A stretch of 64,000 nt of DNA from Burkholderia sp. PAMC 26561 (GCF_001557535.2 NZ_CP014306.1:1674001-1738000), one strand, 5' to 3'. Positions 43,768 to 53,871 are shown, numbered from the stretch's first letter. Translations and numbers: made by a program. Notes: generated from the letters alone by a model not told the origin.

Positions 43768-46700
43768 ATGAAATCACTCTTTTCGCGCCGTCTGCTGGTC
43801 AACATCGCGGTCGTCCTCGTGGCGATGGGCGCGAACGCGTTCGTCGCGTACGAGCAGATCGGGCTGCAAGGCGATGCCGATGTCCGCACCCGCCGCTCGC
43901 TCAGCCTGATGCGCGACCTCGATGTGTATCGAAGCGCGCTTGGCGACAGTCTTCCCGAAATCGGCCGGTATGAAGCGACCGGCGTGCTCAAACCCGCCGA
44001 TGTCCGGGCGGATATCGAATCGCATATCGACGCGCTGGAAAGCGGCCTGCGCGCGCAGTTCGCATTCGAGCCCGGCATGCAGAACGCCTTCGACGGCCTC
44101 GCGGAAAGCGCGCGCATCGCCAAGCGCGACGCGCATTCGGCGTTCGAACGCGCTGCCGCCGACGCACCCGGCGCCGAACGCGACTGGGCGCGCGCCGCGT
44201 TCGTGCGCCTGAGCGAAGACCAGGAAGCGCTCGATGTCGAGCTGACGCAACTGCGCGCGAAGGAAGCCGATTCGCTCGCCGCGACCTTGAACGATTCCGC
44301 ACGTGCGTCGAGCCGCGCGGTGTTCCTGCTGATCGTGTCGATGCTCGCGGGCGCCGCCGCGCTCATGTACACCTTCGCGAGCCACGAGCGTTCGTCGCGC
44401 GACAAGCTGCGCATCGCGCGGGCCATGCAGCGCAGCAACGAGCGTTTCCGCGATCTCTTCGACGCGCATCCGGTGCCCATGTGGATCGTCGAGGCCGACA
44501 CGTACCGTTTCGTCGCGGTCAATCCGGCGGCGCTCTCGCATTACGGCTACAACGAACTCGAATTCCTCACGATGACCGTGCGCGATCTGCACGCCGGCGA
44601 CGACTTCCAGAACTTCGCCGCGCTGCTGGCGCGCAGCGCCGGCGATCATCCGGGAAGCCAGCATTCGGCGGGCGTGTGGCGTCACAAGCGCCATGATGGC
44701 GTCGAGGTCAGCGCCGACATCTCATCGCATGCGCTGACGTATTCGGGGCAGCCAGGCATCTTCATGCTGGCCAACGACGTCACCGACCGGATCAACGCGG
44801 AGACCGAAGCGCGGCGCTCGAAGCAGATGCTGGAATCGCTTATCGACAACGTCCCGCAGCGCATTTTCTGGAAGGATCTCGATTCGCGCTATCTGGGCTG
44901 CAACTCCGCGTTTGCCCGCGATGCCGGGCTCGCCAGCAAGGAACAGGTCGTCGGCATGACCGATTGCGCGTTGCCGTGGGCCGCGTCCGGCAAACTGCTT
45001 CGCGCCGAGGACAATATGGTTATCGCGACCGGGCAGCCGGTCATGAATCAGGAACGCGATTTTTTTGTCGGCGGCGAGTTGCGGACGTCGTTGACGAGCA
45101 AGCTGCCGTTACTCGACGGGGCGGGACGGATCATCGGCGTGCTGGGTTCCTACGACGACATTACCGGCCGCAAGCGCTCTGAACTCGCGCTGCGCCTGCA
45201 AAGCCGGGCACTCGACGCGTGCGTGAACGCCGTGCTGATCACTTCGACGACTGCCAAGGGCAACGTGATCGAATATGCGAATCCGGCGTTCAAGCGCATC
45301 ACGGGTTACGACCCGTCGGATATCGTTGGCCGGGATTGCCGTTTCCTGCAGCGCGAGGATCTCGAACAGGAAGGGCTCAACGCGATCCGCGCGGGTCTCG
45401 CCGCAAACCGCGAAGTAAGCGCGGTACTGCGCAATTATCGAAAAGATGGCGTGCTGTTCTGGAATCAGCTTCTGGTCGCGCCCGTACCCGATGCAAACGG
45501 GCAAACGACGCATCACGTGGGCGTGATCAACGACGTCACCGAAGTCATCCGATACCAGGAACAGCTCGAATACCAGGCCAACTACGACGCCCTTACGCGC
45601 CTGCCCAACCGCAATTTGCTGCGCGACCGGCTGCAGGACGCAATCGAGCGCGCGCGTGCCGGCGACACGACGCTGGCGGTGGTTTTCGTCGATCTCGATG
45701 GCTTCAAGAACGTCAATGACAGCCTCGGGCACAGCATGGGTGATCGTCTGCTGTCCGTGGTCGCCGAGCGGCTTGCGAGGTGCGGCCGTACGGGCGACAC
45801 CATTGCGCGTCACGGCGGCGACGAGTTCGTCGCGGTGCTGCCCGACATTGCGTGCGAGAGCGCGCTGATCAGATGGATGGAGCGCGTGCGCAGCGCGATT
45901 TCAGACCCGGTATGGCTCGACGGAACGGAGCTGTACGTGGGCTGCAGCATGGGCGCTAGCCTCTTCCCGCAAGACGGCGCGGACGCCGAGACCGTGCTCA
46001 AGAAAGCCGACCTGGCGATGTATCGCGCGAAGGACATGGGGCGCAACACCTACCAGTTCTATCAGCCTGAAATGAACGCGAACGTGGGCGCGCGAATGAA
46101 CGTCGAACTGCGTTTGCGGCGTGCGTTGCGCGATGGCGAATTCCTGCTGCACTACCAGCCTCAAGTCGATCTCAAGACCGGCGATGTCGTCGGCATGGAG
46201 GCCCTTGTCCGCTGGATGGACCCGGAGTTCGGGCTGGTATCGCCGAATTCGTTCATTCCCATCGCGGAAGAATGCGGGCTGATCGGGCCATTGGCCGAGT
46301 GGGTATTGCGCGAAGCGTGCCGGCAAAACAAGGCGTGGCAGGAGGAAGGCTTGCCGGTCGTGCGGATGTCGGTGAATTTGTCGGCGCGGCAGTTCCAGCA
46401 GCGCGACATCCGGGAACTGGTGACGTCGGTGTTGACCGAGACGGGGCTCGAGCCAAAGTTCCTGGAGCTGGAGCTGACCGAAAGCGCAATCATGCACAAC
46501 GCTGATGAAGCGGTGACCACTTTGTCCGATCTGGCGGCGCTCGGTGTTGGGATCGCCATCGACGACTTCGGCACCGGATATTCAAGTCTCGCTTATCTCA
46601 AGCGTTTTCCGGTGCACCGGCTGAAGATCGACCGCTCGTTCGTTGCGGATATCGGCACGCCGAGCGGCAACGAGACCATCACGTCGGCGATCATCGCGCT

Positions 46701-46953
46701 CGCGCATTCGCTCGAATTGCAGGTGATCGCAGAGGGCGTGGAAACGTCGGCGCAGCTCGATTTCCTGATTGCCCGCGACTGCGACGAAATGCAGGGCTTT
46801 TTCTTCTCGGCGCCGCTGCCGGCCGAGGATATCCCCGGGCTCTTGCTCAACAGCCACAAGTGGACCGCCGCGCGCAACGGAACGCCCGGCAGCGTGGGTC
46901 AGTCGAGGGCCGGCAAGGCGCGCGGACGCCGGTCGCTGTCGGTCGCCACATAA
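43768..46953 (+). CDS. PAS/LOV-like GGDEF-EAL cyclic-di-GMP enzyme
   Basis: A 1061-residue inner-membrane signalling protein. Two membrane helices (LLVNIAVVLVAMGANAFVA and AVFLLIVSMLAGAAALMYTF) flank a helical periplasmic domain. Three PAS modules follow, beginning near residues 220, 350 and 480. The third looks LOV-like: GRDCRFLQ with Cys524, then NYRKDGVLFWN. The cyclase site GGDEF (683-687) is intact and the inhibitory RxxD (RTGD) sits five residues before it. The phosphodiesterase EAL (811-813) is intact, with LELTES, DDFGTGYSSL, LKIDRSF and AEGVET. Both making and breaking c-di-GMP are possible. The ATG is preferred over a GTG six codons earlier. The 3' end overlaps the convergent thioesterase gene by 55 bases. 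Confidence 0.93.
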   Translation: MKSLFSRRLLVNIAVVLVAMGANAFVAYEQIGLQGDADVRTRRSLSLMRDLDVYRSALGDSLPEIGRYEATGVLKPADVRADIESHIDALESGLRAQFAFEPGMQNAFDGLAESARIAKRDAHSAFERAAADAPGAERDWARAAFVRLSEDQEALDVELTQLRAKEADSLAATLNDSARASSRAVFLLIVSMLAGAAALMYTFASHERSSRDKLRIARAMQRSNERFRDLFDAHPVPMWIVEADTYRFVAVNPAALSHYGYNELEFLTMTVRDLHAGDDFQNFAALLARSAGDHPGSQHSAGVWRHKRHDGVEVSADISSHALTYSGQPGIFMLANDVTDRINAETEARRSKQMLESLIDNVPQRIFWKDLDSRYLGCNSAFARDAGLASKEQVVGMTDCALPWAASGKLLRAEDNMVIATGQPVMNQERDFFVGGELRTSLTSKLPLLDGAGRIIGVLGSYDDITGRKRSELALRLQSRALDACVNAVLITSTTAKGNVIEYANPAFKRITGYDPSDIVGRDCRFLQREDLEQEGLNAIRAGLAANREVSAVLRNYRKDGVLFWNQLLVAPVPDANGQTTHHVGVINDVTEVIRYQEQLEYQANYDALTRLPNRNLLRDRLQDAIERARAGDTTLAVVFVDLDGFKNVNDSLGHSMGDRLLSVVAERLARCGRTGDTIARHGGDEFVAVLPDIACESALIRWMERVRSAISDPVWLDGTELYVGCSMGASLFPQDGADAETVLKKADLAMYRAKDMGRNTYQFYQPEMNANVGARMNVELRLRRALRDGEFLLHYQPQVDLKTGDVVGMEALVRWMDPEFGLVSPNSFIPIAEECGLIGPLAEWVLREACRQNKAWQEEGLPVVRMSVNLSARQFQQRDIRELVTSVLTETGLEPKFLELELTESAIMHNADEAVTTLSDLAALGVGIAIDDFGTGYSSLAYLKRFPVHRLKIDRSFVADIGTPSGNETITSAIIALAHSLELQVIAEGVETSAQLDFLIARDCDEMQGFFFSAPLPAEDIPGLLLNSHKWTAARNGTPGSVGQSRAGKARGRRSLSVAT

Positions 46954-47309
46954 GTCAGCGTCGCCTCGGTCACCTTGACGACGTCTTGCGCGAGGCTCAT
47001 GCGCTGCGCGTAGACCTCGACGGAAACCGTCACCGAGGTATTCCCCGTCTTCACGATATCCGTATAAAAGCTCAGCAGGTCGCCCACGAAGACGGGCTGC
47101 TTGAATACGAATGAATTGACGGAGATGGTCGCCACGCGCCCGTTCGCGCGCCGGCTCGCCGGGATCGATCCGGCTATGTCCACCTGCGCCATGATCCAGC
47201 CGCCGAAGACATCGCCGTGGACGTTGGCATCGGACGGTTGCGGCACTACGCGCAGTGCGACCGGCTTGTTCGGGAGTTGCAAAGAATCGGTCACGAGCTT
47301 GAGTTCCAT
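46899..47309 (-). CDS. YciA-type acyl-CoA thioesterase (hotdog fold)
   Basis: A 136-residue single-hotdog thioesterase resembling E. coli YciA. DANVHGDVFGGWIMAQVDIAGSIPA holds the catalytic Asp and the central helix. The end YVATDSDRRPRALPALD is typical. It hydrolyses acyl-CoA esters in the cytoplasm. The frame is open far upstream, but family members begin at this MELKLVTD position. The gene overlaps the end of the GGDEF-EAL gene on the other strand. Confidence 0.9.
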   Translation of the reverse strand: MELKLVTDSLQLPNKPVALRVVPQPSDANVHGDVFGGWIMAQVDIAGSIPASRRANGRVATISVNSFVFKQPVFVGDLLSFYTDIVKTGNTSVTVSVEVYAQRMSLAQDVVKVTEATLTYVATDSDRRPRALPALD

Positions 47310-47587
47310 GAGAAAGGTGGCGCTTTCGCGTTCCGGCTGTGAAGCGCGCCGTTGCGCCTTCTGCGACAATGCAGGATTAAACGATGTTGCCCCGCGCATG
47401 AGCGATCTTGGCTCGTTTAGCGGACTTTTAGCACCGAGTGCTACGCCCGCTTTACCAGCCGGCCGCGCGGGGTAATCATCGAATTGTACGGGAAAGCCCG
47501 CATTCTGAAACGGGCGCCCGCCCCCGATACATCCTGTGTCCAGCGTCGTTTCAGTATGCGGCGCGGACCTCTGCAGACCTCGAATCC

Positions 47588-49462
47588 ATGCGCCGCAATT
47601 CGCTCTCCGAACCTGTTCCCCTTGCCAAAGGTCCGCGCAATGACTGGCAGACCATTCGCTCGCTGCTGCCGTACCTGACCACGTACAAATGGCGCGTGGC
47701 GTTTGCACTCACGTGCCTGATCGGCGCGAAGGTGGCGAACCTGGGCGTGCCGATCGTGATGAAGAAGGTCATCGACAGCCTCAGTTCCATCCAGCATCTG
47801 ACCGCGCTCGGACGCGCGCAGGATTCGGCGGCGATCATCCTGATCAGCGGCGTGGGATTGCTCGTGGTGGCATATGCAATTGTGCGTCTGTCGACGTCGC
47901 TTTTCACCGAATTGCGCGAGATCCTGTTTGCGAAGGTCACCGAAAGCGCCGTGCGGCAGCTTGCGCTGAAGGTATTCCGGCACCTGCATTCGTTGTCGCT
48001 GCGGTTTCATCTCGAACGGCAGACCGGCGGCATGTCGCGCGATATTGAACGCGGCACGCGCGGCATTCAGCAACTCGTTTCCTATTCGCTTTACAGCATC
48101 CTGCCGACGCTCGTTGAAGTCGGCCTCGTGCTCGGCTTTTTTGTGACGAAGTACGAAGCGTATTACGCCGTCGTCACGCTGATTGCGCTTGCCACTTACG
48201 TGATCTTCACGATCAAGCTCACCGAATGGCGCACGCATTTTCGCCGCACCATGAACGAGCTCGATTCAAGGGCGAATTCACGCGCTATCGATTCGTTGTT
48301 GAATTACGAAACCGTGAAGTACTTCGGCAACGAGGAATGGGAAGCGCAGCGTTACGACGAAAATCTGCTTCGATACCGCGCGGCGGCGATCCGCTCGCAG
48401 CGGTCCTTGTCGGTGCTCAACTTCGGACAGCAGTTCATTATCGGCACGGGACTCGTGTTCATCTTGTGGCGCGCAACGCAAGGCGTGATTGCAGGACGCC
48501 TCACGCTCGGCGATCTCGTGCTGATCAACACGTTCATGCTGCAGCTTTATATTCCGCTGAATTTCCTCGGCGTGGTGTATCGCGAACTCAAGCAGAGTCT
48601 CACGGACATGGACCGCATGTTCACGCTGCTTGGCGCAGGTCGGGAAGTGCCCGACGCGCCCGACGCGATGCCGCTTGCCGTCAACGGTGCGCAAGTGCGC
48701 TTCGAAAACGTGAGCTTTTCCTACGAGAGTTCGCGGCAGATCCTGCATGACGTGGACTTCACCATTCCCGCAGGGACCACGACTGCGGTGGTCGGCCACA
48801 GCGGTTCGGGCAAGTCGACGCTTGGCCGATTGCTCTTTCGTTTCTATGATCTGGAGCGCGAGCAAGGCGGACGGATTCTGCTCGATGGCCAGGACATTCG
48901 CGACGTCACGCAGGATTCACTGCGCGCGGCGATCGGGATCGTGCCGCAGGATACGGTGCTCTTCAACGATTCGATCTACTACAACATTGCGTATGGCCGG
49001 CCATCGGCTTCGCGCGATGAAGTGATCGCGGCGGCGCGCGCAGCGCATATTCATGATTTCATCGAAAGCTTGCCGGCCGGGTACGAAACACCGGTCGGTG
49101 AGCGCGGGCTGAAATTGTCGGGTGGCGAGAAGCAGCGCGTGGCGATTGCGCGGACCCTGTTGAAGAACCCGCCGCTCCTCATCTTCGACGAAGCCACGTC
49201 CGCACTCGATTCGAAATCCGAACGCGCAATCCAGCATGAACTCGATCTGATCGCACGGGAACGTACGACGCTGATCATCGCGCACCGGTTGTCGACGGTC
49301 GTGCATGCGCAGCAGATCATCGTGATGGATCACGGACGCATTGTGGAGCGCGGGACGCACGCGGAGCTGGTGCGCGCCGGAGGCCTGTTTGCGCAGATGT
49401 GGGCGTTGCAGCAGCAGAAGGCGGCGGAGCCGGCGGACTCCATAGAAGCGGTGCGGGCATGA
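47588..49462 (+). CDS. ABC exporter, Atm1/HMT1 type (fused membrane and ATPase domains)
   Basis: A 624-residue half-transporter. About six membrane helices lie in residues 40-320, and the nucleotide-binding domain in 360-600. Walker A is [14 protein letters not shown]; the signature and Walker B are LSGGEKQRVAIARTLLKNPPLLIFDEATSALD. The membrane part (NLGVPIVMKKVIDSL, RGIQQLVSYSLYSILPTLVEVGLVLGFF) resembles Atm1-like exporters. Those carry glutathione-linked sulfur, persulfide or metal species. An ATG at MRRNSLSEP is chosen; the frame extends upstream without support. Its terminator is shared with the NarK-like gene. Confidence 0.92.
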   Translation: MRRNSLSEPVPLAKGPRNDWQTIRSLLPYLTTYKWRVAFALTCLIGAKVANLGVPIVMKKVIDSLSSIQHLTALGRAQDSAAIILISGVGLLVVAYAIVRLSTSLFTELREILFAKVTESAVRQLALKVFRHLHSLSLRFHLERQTGGMSRDIERGTRGIQQLVSYSLYSILPTLVEVGLVLGFFVTKYEAYYAVVTLIALATYVIFTIKLTEWRTHFRRTMNELDSRANSRAIDSLLNYETVKYFGNEEWEAQRYDENLLRYRAAAIRSQRSLSVLNFGQQFIIGTGLVFILWRATQGVIAGRLTLGDLVLINTFMLQLYIPLNFLGVVYRELKQSLTDMDRMFTLLGAGREVPDAPDAMPLAVNGAQVRFENVSFSYESSRQILHDVDFTIPAGTTTAVVGHSGSGKSTLGRLLFRFYDLEREQGGRILLDGQDIRDVTQDSLRAAIGIVPQDTVLFNDSIYYNIAYGRPSASRDEVIAAARAAHIHDFIESLPAGYETPVGERGLKLSGGEKQRVAIARTLLKNPPLLIFDEATSALDSKSERAIQHELDLIARERTTLIIAHRLSTVVHAQQIIVMDHGRIVERGTHAELVRAGGLFAQMWALQQQKAAEPADSIEAVRA

Positions 49463-49500
49463 AAAAAGCGTCGATGCCGGCGAAAGGCATCGACGCTTCT
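49462..49500. terminator. Bidirectional terminator between ABC exporter and NarK-like gene
   Basis: A perfect 13-bp stem AAGCGTCGATGCC / GGCATCGACGCTT with loop GGCGAAA. A run of six A on the left gives a T tract for the minus-strand gene. Confidence 0.85.
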
Positions 49501-49519
49501 TGGTTTGGGCTGCTTGACG

Positions 49520-50911
49520 TTATTCCGTGGCGTGCACCAGCGTGCCGGAACCGCCCGGCCCAACGCCGACCATTTCCGGCGATGCCCACGTAAGCCACTG
49601 CGTACGCAGCGCCAGCAGGAAGCCGAACGCGAACACGGCCAGCACGCCGAACGTCGCGAAGCCCATTTGATAGCTTCCGGTACTTTCCCTCGCCATCCCC
49701 ATGATCACGGGCAGATAGAACCCGCCAATCCCGCCCGCAGCGCCAACAATTCCGGATAACAATCCCGTTTTGCCTTTCCACCTTTGCGGCACGAGCTGGA
49801 ACGTCGAGCCATTGCCAAGCCCGAAGCACAGATAAAGGCAAACCAGCAAGGCGATTCCACCCGCCACCGGCGGCATCCAGATAGCAAAAGCGAAATCAGC
49901 CGCCGCGATCACAGCAAGCAGGACAAGCAGTGCACGCACGCCCGTGACGCGATCGGCAAGATACCCGCCAAACGGCCGCACAATAGCGCCGAGCGCTGCG
50001 AGCATCGCCATGAAGAGGCCGGCTTCGATCTTCGGCATTTGATAAAGATTGGTCAGCAGCAACGTCACATACGAAGACATGCCGACAAACCCGCCGAACG
50101 TGATGCTGTAGATCAGCATGACGACCCACGTATCGCGCTCGCCAAGCACCGCGCGATAATGTTTCGGCAACACGGCAATGGCGAGCAACGCGCCCAGCAC
50201 CGGCAACAACAGGACGCCCGTGCGTCCCCCGCCGAACACACCGCCATACACCGCCAGCACCAGGGCGATCAAACCGGCTAACGTGATCCCGAAGCTGACC
50301 ATCGCGCGCGAGGTGCTGCCGCTTTTCACCCCGCTATCCGATGCCCACGCAAACAACGCAATTGCCGTGATGGCGAGCAGGGGCAATGCGGCGGCGGTCG
50401 CCATCTTCCAGCCGAAGGCATCGGCGAGATGGGGGAAAAGGAAACCGTCGAGCACTGCGCCGATATTGCCCGCCGCAGCCAGCCCGAGAACCAGGCCCTG
50501 GACTTTCGGCGGATAGTTGCTGCCGGCCATCGGCAACGCAACTGCGAAGCTTGCGCCGCCCATGCCGAGAAACACGCCGAGAACCAGCAGCAGCGAATAC
50601 GACGGTGTGCCCGACAACAGCGGCAGCACGATCGTCGGAACGGATGAAAGCAGCACGCCCATTAGCGCGACACGGCGGCCATCGGTAGATTGATACAGGT
50701 TGCCGAGCGTCACGCGCAGGATCGCGGCGGCGAGCACCGGCACCGCGACGAGGAAGCCTTGCTGCGCGGCGGTCATCGTGATGTCTTTGCTGATGAATGG
50801 CGCGAGCGGACCGTAGAGCACCCAGACGGTGAAGCCGGTATCGAAGTAGAGGAAGCACGCAACCAGCGAACGCCAGTTGCCGCTCTTCAGAGATGTGATC
50901 AGGTTTTTCAT
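49520..50911 (-). CDS. Nitrate/nitrite transporter, NarK/NasA-type MFS
   Basis: A 463-residue transporter with about 12 membrane helices. The two nitrate-signature segments are visible: AAAGNIGAVLDGFLFP in helix 5 and GIVGAAGGIGGFYLP in helix 11. They identify the nitrate-nitrite porter family. FTVWVLYGPLAPFISKD at the start is also typical. GAGGA precedes the ATG; a start 16 codons earlier is less likely. It is divergent from a LysR gene. A nitrate-reductase-associated gene and fdhD lie 6-8 kb away. Confidence 0.92.
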   Translation of the reverse strand: MKNLITSLKSGNWRSLVACFLYFDTGFTVWVLYGPLAPFISKDITMTAAQQGFLVAVPVLAAAILRVTLGNLYQSTDGRRVALMGVLLSSVPTIVLPLLSGTPSYSLLLVLGVFLGMGGASFAVALPMAGSNYPPKVQGLVLGLAAAGNIGAVLDGFLFPHLADAFGWKMATAAALPLLAITAIALFAWASDSGVKSGSTSRAMVSFGITLAGLIALVLAVYGGVFGGGRTGVLLLPVLGALLAIAVLPKHYRAVLGERDTWVVMLIYSITFGGFVGMSSYVTLLLTNLYQMPKIEAGLFMAMLAALGAIVRPFGGYLADRVTGVRALLVLLAVIAAADFAFAIWMPPVAGGIALLVCLYLCFGLGNGSTFQLVPQRWKGKTGLLSGIVGAAGGIGGFYLPVIMGMARESTGSYQMGFATFGVLAVFAFGFLLALRTQWLTWASPEMVGVGPGGSGTLVHATE

Positions 50912-51198
50912 CGGGTCCTCGGAGTGGGACTGCAACGCGGAGCCGACGAGAATTTGCAAGCATCATGCCAATCAGATCCATCTTTTCAGCCAATGTCTCC
51001 AGAACGTATGTCAGCGCGCCTCAGCGTTTTGATCTGTCCCAATCGCCCTACCAATCGCACGCAACACCACGCACCGATACCACTTCCCCGCAGCACCGCC
51101 CATGTGCGGCCAGCGTGACAATGGTGCGAACCGTTCATGCGCAACGGTAAAATGCCGATGCGTCCCTGAACGCACCCCAACCAGCCCCAAGGCGCAGC

Positions 51199-52167
51199 AT
51201 GGAACTGAAATGGCTCGAAGATTTCGTCTCCCTTGCGGAGACGCGTAGTTTCAGCCGGTCGGCCGAAATGCGGCATATCACGCAACCGGCGTTCTCGCGC
51301 CGCATCCAGGCCCTCGAAGCGTGGCTCGGCACGGACCTGATCGACCGGTCGGTGTATCCAACGCGCCTGACGCAGGCCGGACAGGTCTTCTACGAACAAG
51401 CCCTCGCGATGCTTTCTCAGTTTCACGAAGCCCGCACGCTTTTGCGCGGACAGACCGGTGTGCCCGATGCAACCATCGACTTCGCGGTGCCTCACACGCT
51501 TTCGCTGACCTATTTCCCACGATGGCTGCAGCACATCGAAGCGCGGCTCGGGCGCATCAACACGCGTTTGCGCGCGCTCAACGTGCACGACGCGGTGTTA
51601 TCGCTGGTAGAAGGCGGCTGCGATCTGGTGATGGGCTATCACCATCCGAGTCACCCGGTCGCGCTCGATCCCGCGCGCTACGACATGCTCACGCTGGGCG
51701 CCGAATTGATCAGCCCGTTTTCATCGGTGAACAAAGGCGGAAGGGCGCGTCATGTCTTGCCCGGCGCCGCCGATGCCCTCATCCCGTATCTCTCGTACAC
51801 GCCCAACGCCTACCTTGGACGGATGACGGAGGTGATCATCGCGACATCGCCGGCGCGGCTCTACCTTGAAAAAGTCTACGAAACCGATATGGCCGAAGGG
51901 CTCAAGGCCATGACCCTCGCCGGCCACGGCGTGGCGTTCCTGCCGCACAGCGCGGTCGCCAATGAAGTCGATGAAGGCCTCCTGATCCGTTTGGACCGTG
52001 GAACGCGCGGCACGCCCGCCGGTCAATTCACGCTGACCATGGAAATCCGTTTGTATCGTGACAAGATGGCGTCAAAAGGCGATGACCCGCGCCAGGCGCT
52101 GATGCGAAATCTCTGGGAAGCGGTCGGGGAGGAGATCTCCCGGTCGGTTGAAACCCAAACCCCGTAA
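51199..52167 (+). CDS. LysR-family regulator, HypT/YjiE-like
   Basis: A 322-residue LysR protein. The HTH is WLEDFVSLAETRSFSRSAEMRHITQPAFSRRIQALEAWLG. The effector domain contains YTPNAYLGRMTEVI and AEGLKAMTLAGHGVAFLPHSAV. Overall it resembles the HypT (YjiE) hypochlorite-sensing group, but that resemblance is from memory and the redox residues were not checked. It is divergent from the NarK-like transporter across 287 bases and upstream of gdhA. Either could be a target. Confidence 0.9.
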   Translation: MELKWLEDFVSLAETRSFSRSAEMRHITQPAFSRRIQALEAWLGTDLIDRSVYPTRLTQAGQVFYEQALAMLSQFHEARTLLRGQTGVPDATIDFAVPHTLSLTYFPRWLQHIEARLGRINTRLRALNVHDAVLSLVEGGCDLVMGYHHPSHPVALDPARYDMLTLGAELISPFSSVNKGGRARHVLPGAADALIPYLSYTPNAYLGRMTEVIIATSPARLYLEKVYETDMAEGLKAMTLAGHGVAFLPHSAVANEVDEGLLIRLDRGTRGTPAGQFTLTMEIRLYRDKMASKGDDPRQALMRNLWEAVGEEISRSVETQTP

Positions 52168-52276
52168 GCGTTTTCGGCGTTATGCAAGATAAACATAACG
52201 CAATGATGAAACGGCATTGGATTTCAATAAGCGAATTTTCGACAATGAACGTATTCCACACAACGTTGGAGCTTCA

Positions 52277-53590
52277 ATGTCTTCGCAGCAACCAGAACAT
52301 CCTGCAGCCGTTGTTCAACACGCCATCCCGTCTTATCTCGATTCCACCCATCTCGGCCCCTGGGGCAACTATCTCCAGCAAGTCGACCGCGTCGCGCCGT
52401 ATCTCGGCTCGCTGTCGCGCTGGATCGAAACCCTCAAGCGCCCGAAGCGCATCCTGATCGTCGATTGCCCCATCGAACTCGATAACGGCACGGTCACGCA
52501 CTTCGAAGGTTATCGAGTGCAGCACAACATGTCGCGCGGACCGGGTAAGGGCGGCGTGCGATACCACCAGGATGTGACGTTGTCGGAAGTGATGGCGCTC
52601 TCAGCCTGGATGTCGGTGAAGAACGCGGCGGTGAACGTGCCGTACGGCGGCGCGAAAGGCGGTATTCGTGTCGATCCGCGCACGTTGTCGCGCGGTGAAC
52701 TGGAACGCCTGACACGTCGCTATACCAGCGAAATCGGCATCATCATCGGGCCGAATCAGGACATTCCCGCGCCCGACGTGAACACCAACGAACAGATCAT
52801 GGCGTGGATGATGGACACGTACTCCATGAACCAGGGCCAGACGGCAACGGGCGTGGTCACCGGCAAGCCGATCTCGCTGGGCGGCTCGCTCGGCCGCAAG
52901 GAAGCGACCGGACGCGGCGTGTTCGTGGTCGGTTCGGAAGCGGCACGCCGGATCGGCTTTGATATCGAAGGTGCACGGATCGCGGTGCAGGGCTTTGGTA
53001 ACGTCGGCGGGATCGCGGCGCGCCTGTTCCAGGAAGCGGGCGCGAAAGTGGTTGCGGTGCAGGATCACACGGGGTCTCTCTACCAGTCGTCGGGTATTGA
53101 CGCAGTCGCGCTGTTCGATCACGTAGCCAAGCATGGCGGCGTAAGCGGCTTCGAAGGCGCCGATGTGATCGGCAAGGACGAGTTCTGGACCATCGAAAGC
53201 GACATCCTGATTCCGGCCGCGCTCGAAGGCCAGATCACGGAAGAAAACGCGCCCAAGATCCGCACGAAGATCGTGGTGGAAGGCGCCAACGGCCCGACCA
53301 CGACCGCAGCCGATGACATCCTCCACGACAAGGGCATTCTCGTGATTCCCGACGTGGTCGCGAACGCCGGCGGCGTGACGGTTTCGTACTTCGAGTGGGT
53401 GCAGGACTTCTCGAGCTTCTTCTGGACCGAAGATGAAATCAACCAGCGCCTCGAACGCGTGATGCGCGAAGCGTTCGCTGCGGTGTGGACTGTTGCAAGC
53501 GAGCACAACGTGTCCGTGCGGACGGCGGCGTTTATCGTGGCGTGTACACGGATTCTTCAAGCTCGCGAAATGCGCGGCCTTTATCCATGA
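52277..53590 (+). CDS. gdhA: Glutamate dehydrogenase
   Basis: A 437-residue enzyme interconverting glutamate and 2-oxoglutarate plus ammonia. The catalytic region is [22 protein letters not shown] binds substrate. The dinucleotide fold is [31 protein letters not shown] is a conserved late motif. The start [11 protein letters not shown] is preferred to a TTG 20 codons earlier. The following genes import glutamate/aspartate, so the region forms a glutamate-handling block, though a terminator separates them. NAD or NADP preference cannot be decided. Confidence 0.95.
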   Translation: MSSQQPEHPAAVVQHAIPSYLDSTHLGPWGNYLQQVDRVAPYLGSLSRWIETLKRPKRILIVDCPIELDNGTVTHFEGYRVQHNMSRGPGKGGVRYHQDVTLSEVMALSAWMSVKNAAVNVPYGGAKGGIRVDPRTLSRGELERLTRRYTSEIGIIIGPNQDIPAPDVNTNEQIMAWMMDTYSMNQGQTATGVVTGKPISLGGSLGRKEATGRGVFVVGSEAARRIGFDIEGARIAVQGFGNVGGIAARLFQEAGAKVVAVQDHTGSLYQSSGIDAVALFDHVAKHGGVSGFEGADVIGKDEFWTIESDILIPAALEGQITEENAPKIRTKIVVEGANGPTTTAADDILHDKGILVIPDVVANAGGVTVSYFEWVQDFSSFFWTEDEINQRLERVMREAFAAVWTVASEHNVSVRTAAFIVACTRILQAREMRGLYP

Positions 53591-53661
53591 TTTTGGTCTC
53601 TGAGAACGTTTGCGTGCGCGGACTTTCATGAGGCCGCATTAAAGCAACAAACGCATCAATT

Positions 53662-53697
53662 GCCCGGTGGTGTCTCGAACGACACCCCGGGCTTTTT
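53662..53697 (+). terminator. gdhA terminator
   Basis: Stem GCCCGGTGGTGTC / GACACCCCGGGC with one bulged T, loop TCGAAC, then TTTTT. Confidence 0.85.
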
Positions 53698-53814
53698 GCG
53701 CAAGAAATAAAAGAACTGAAGAGACGAACCACGATGACCGAAAAGTCGTTAAAGTGCGCGCTGCGCAAGGCATACAGCGGGTGTCTCAAAATTATCAAGT
53801 GTGGACAACATTCA

Positions 53815-53843
53815 TTCTTTCAAATTTATTACCCTGCTAAAAT
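53815..53843 (+). promoter_or_regulatory. Candidate gltI promoter (extended -10)
   Basis: TTCTTT, 17 bases, TGC-TAAAAT. The -35 match is weak but the extended -10 is good. Transcription would start about 20 bases before the gltI ATG, leaving AAGGAG (53857-53862) as its ribosome site. Confidence 0.5.
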
Positions 53844-53871
53844 TGCCCCGGTTTTCAAGGAGATCACGACC

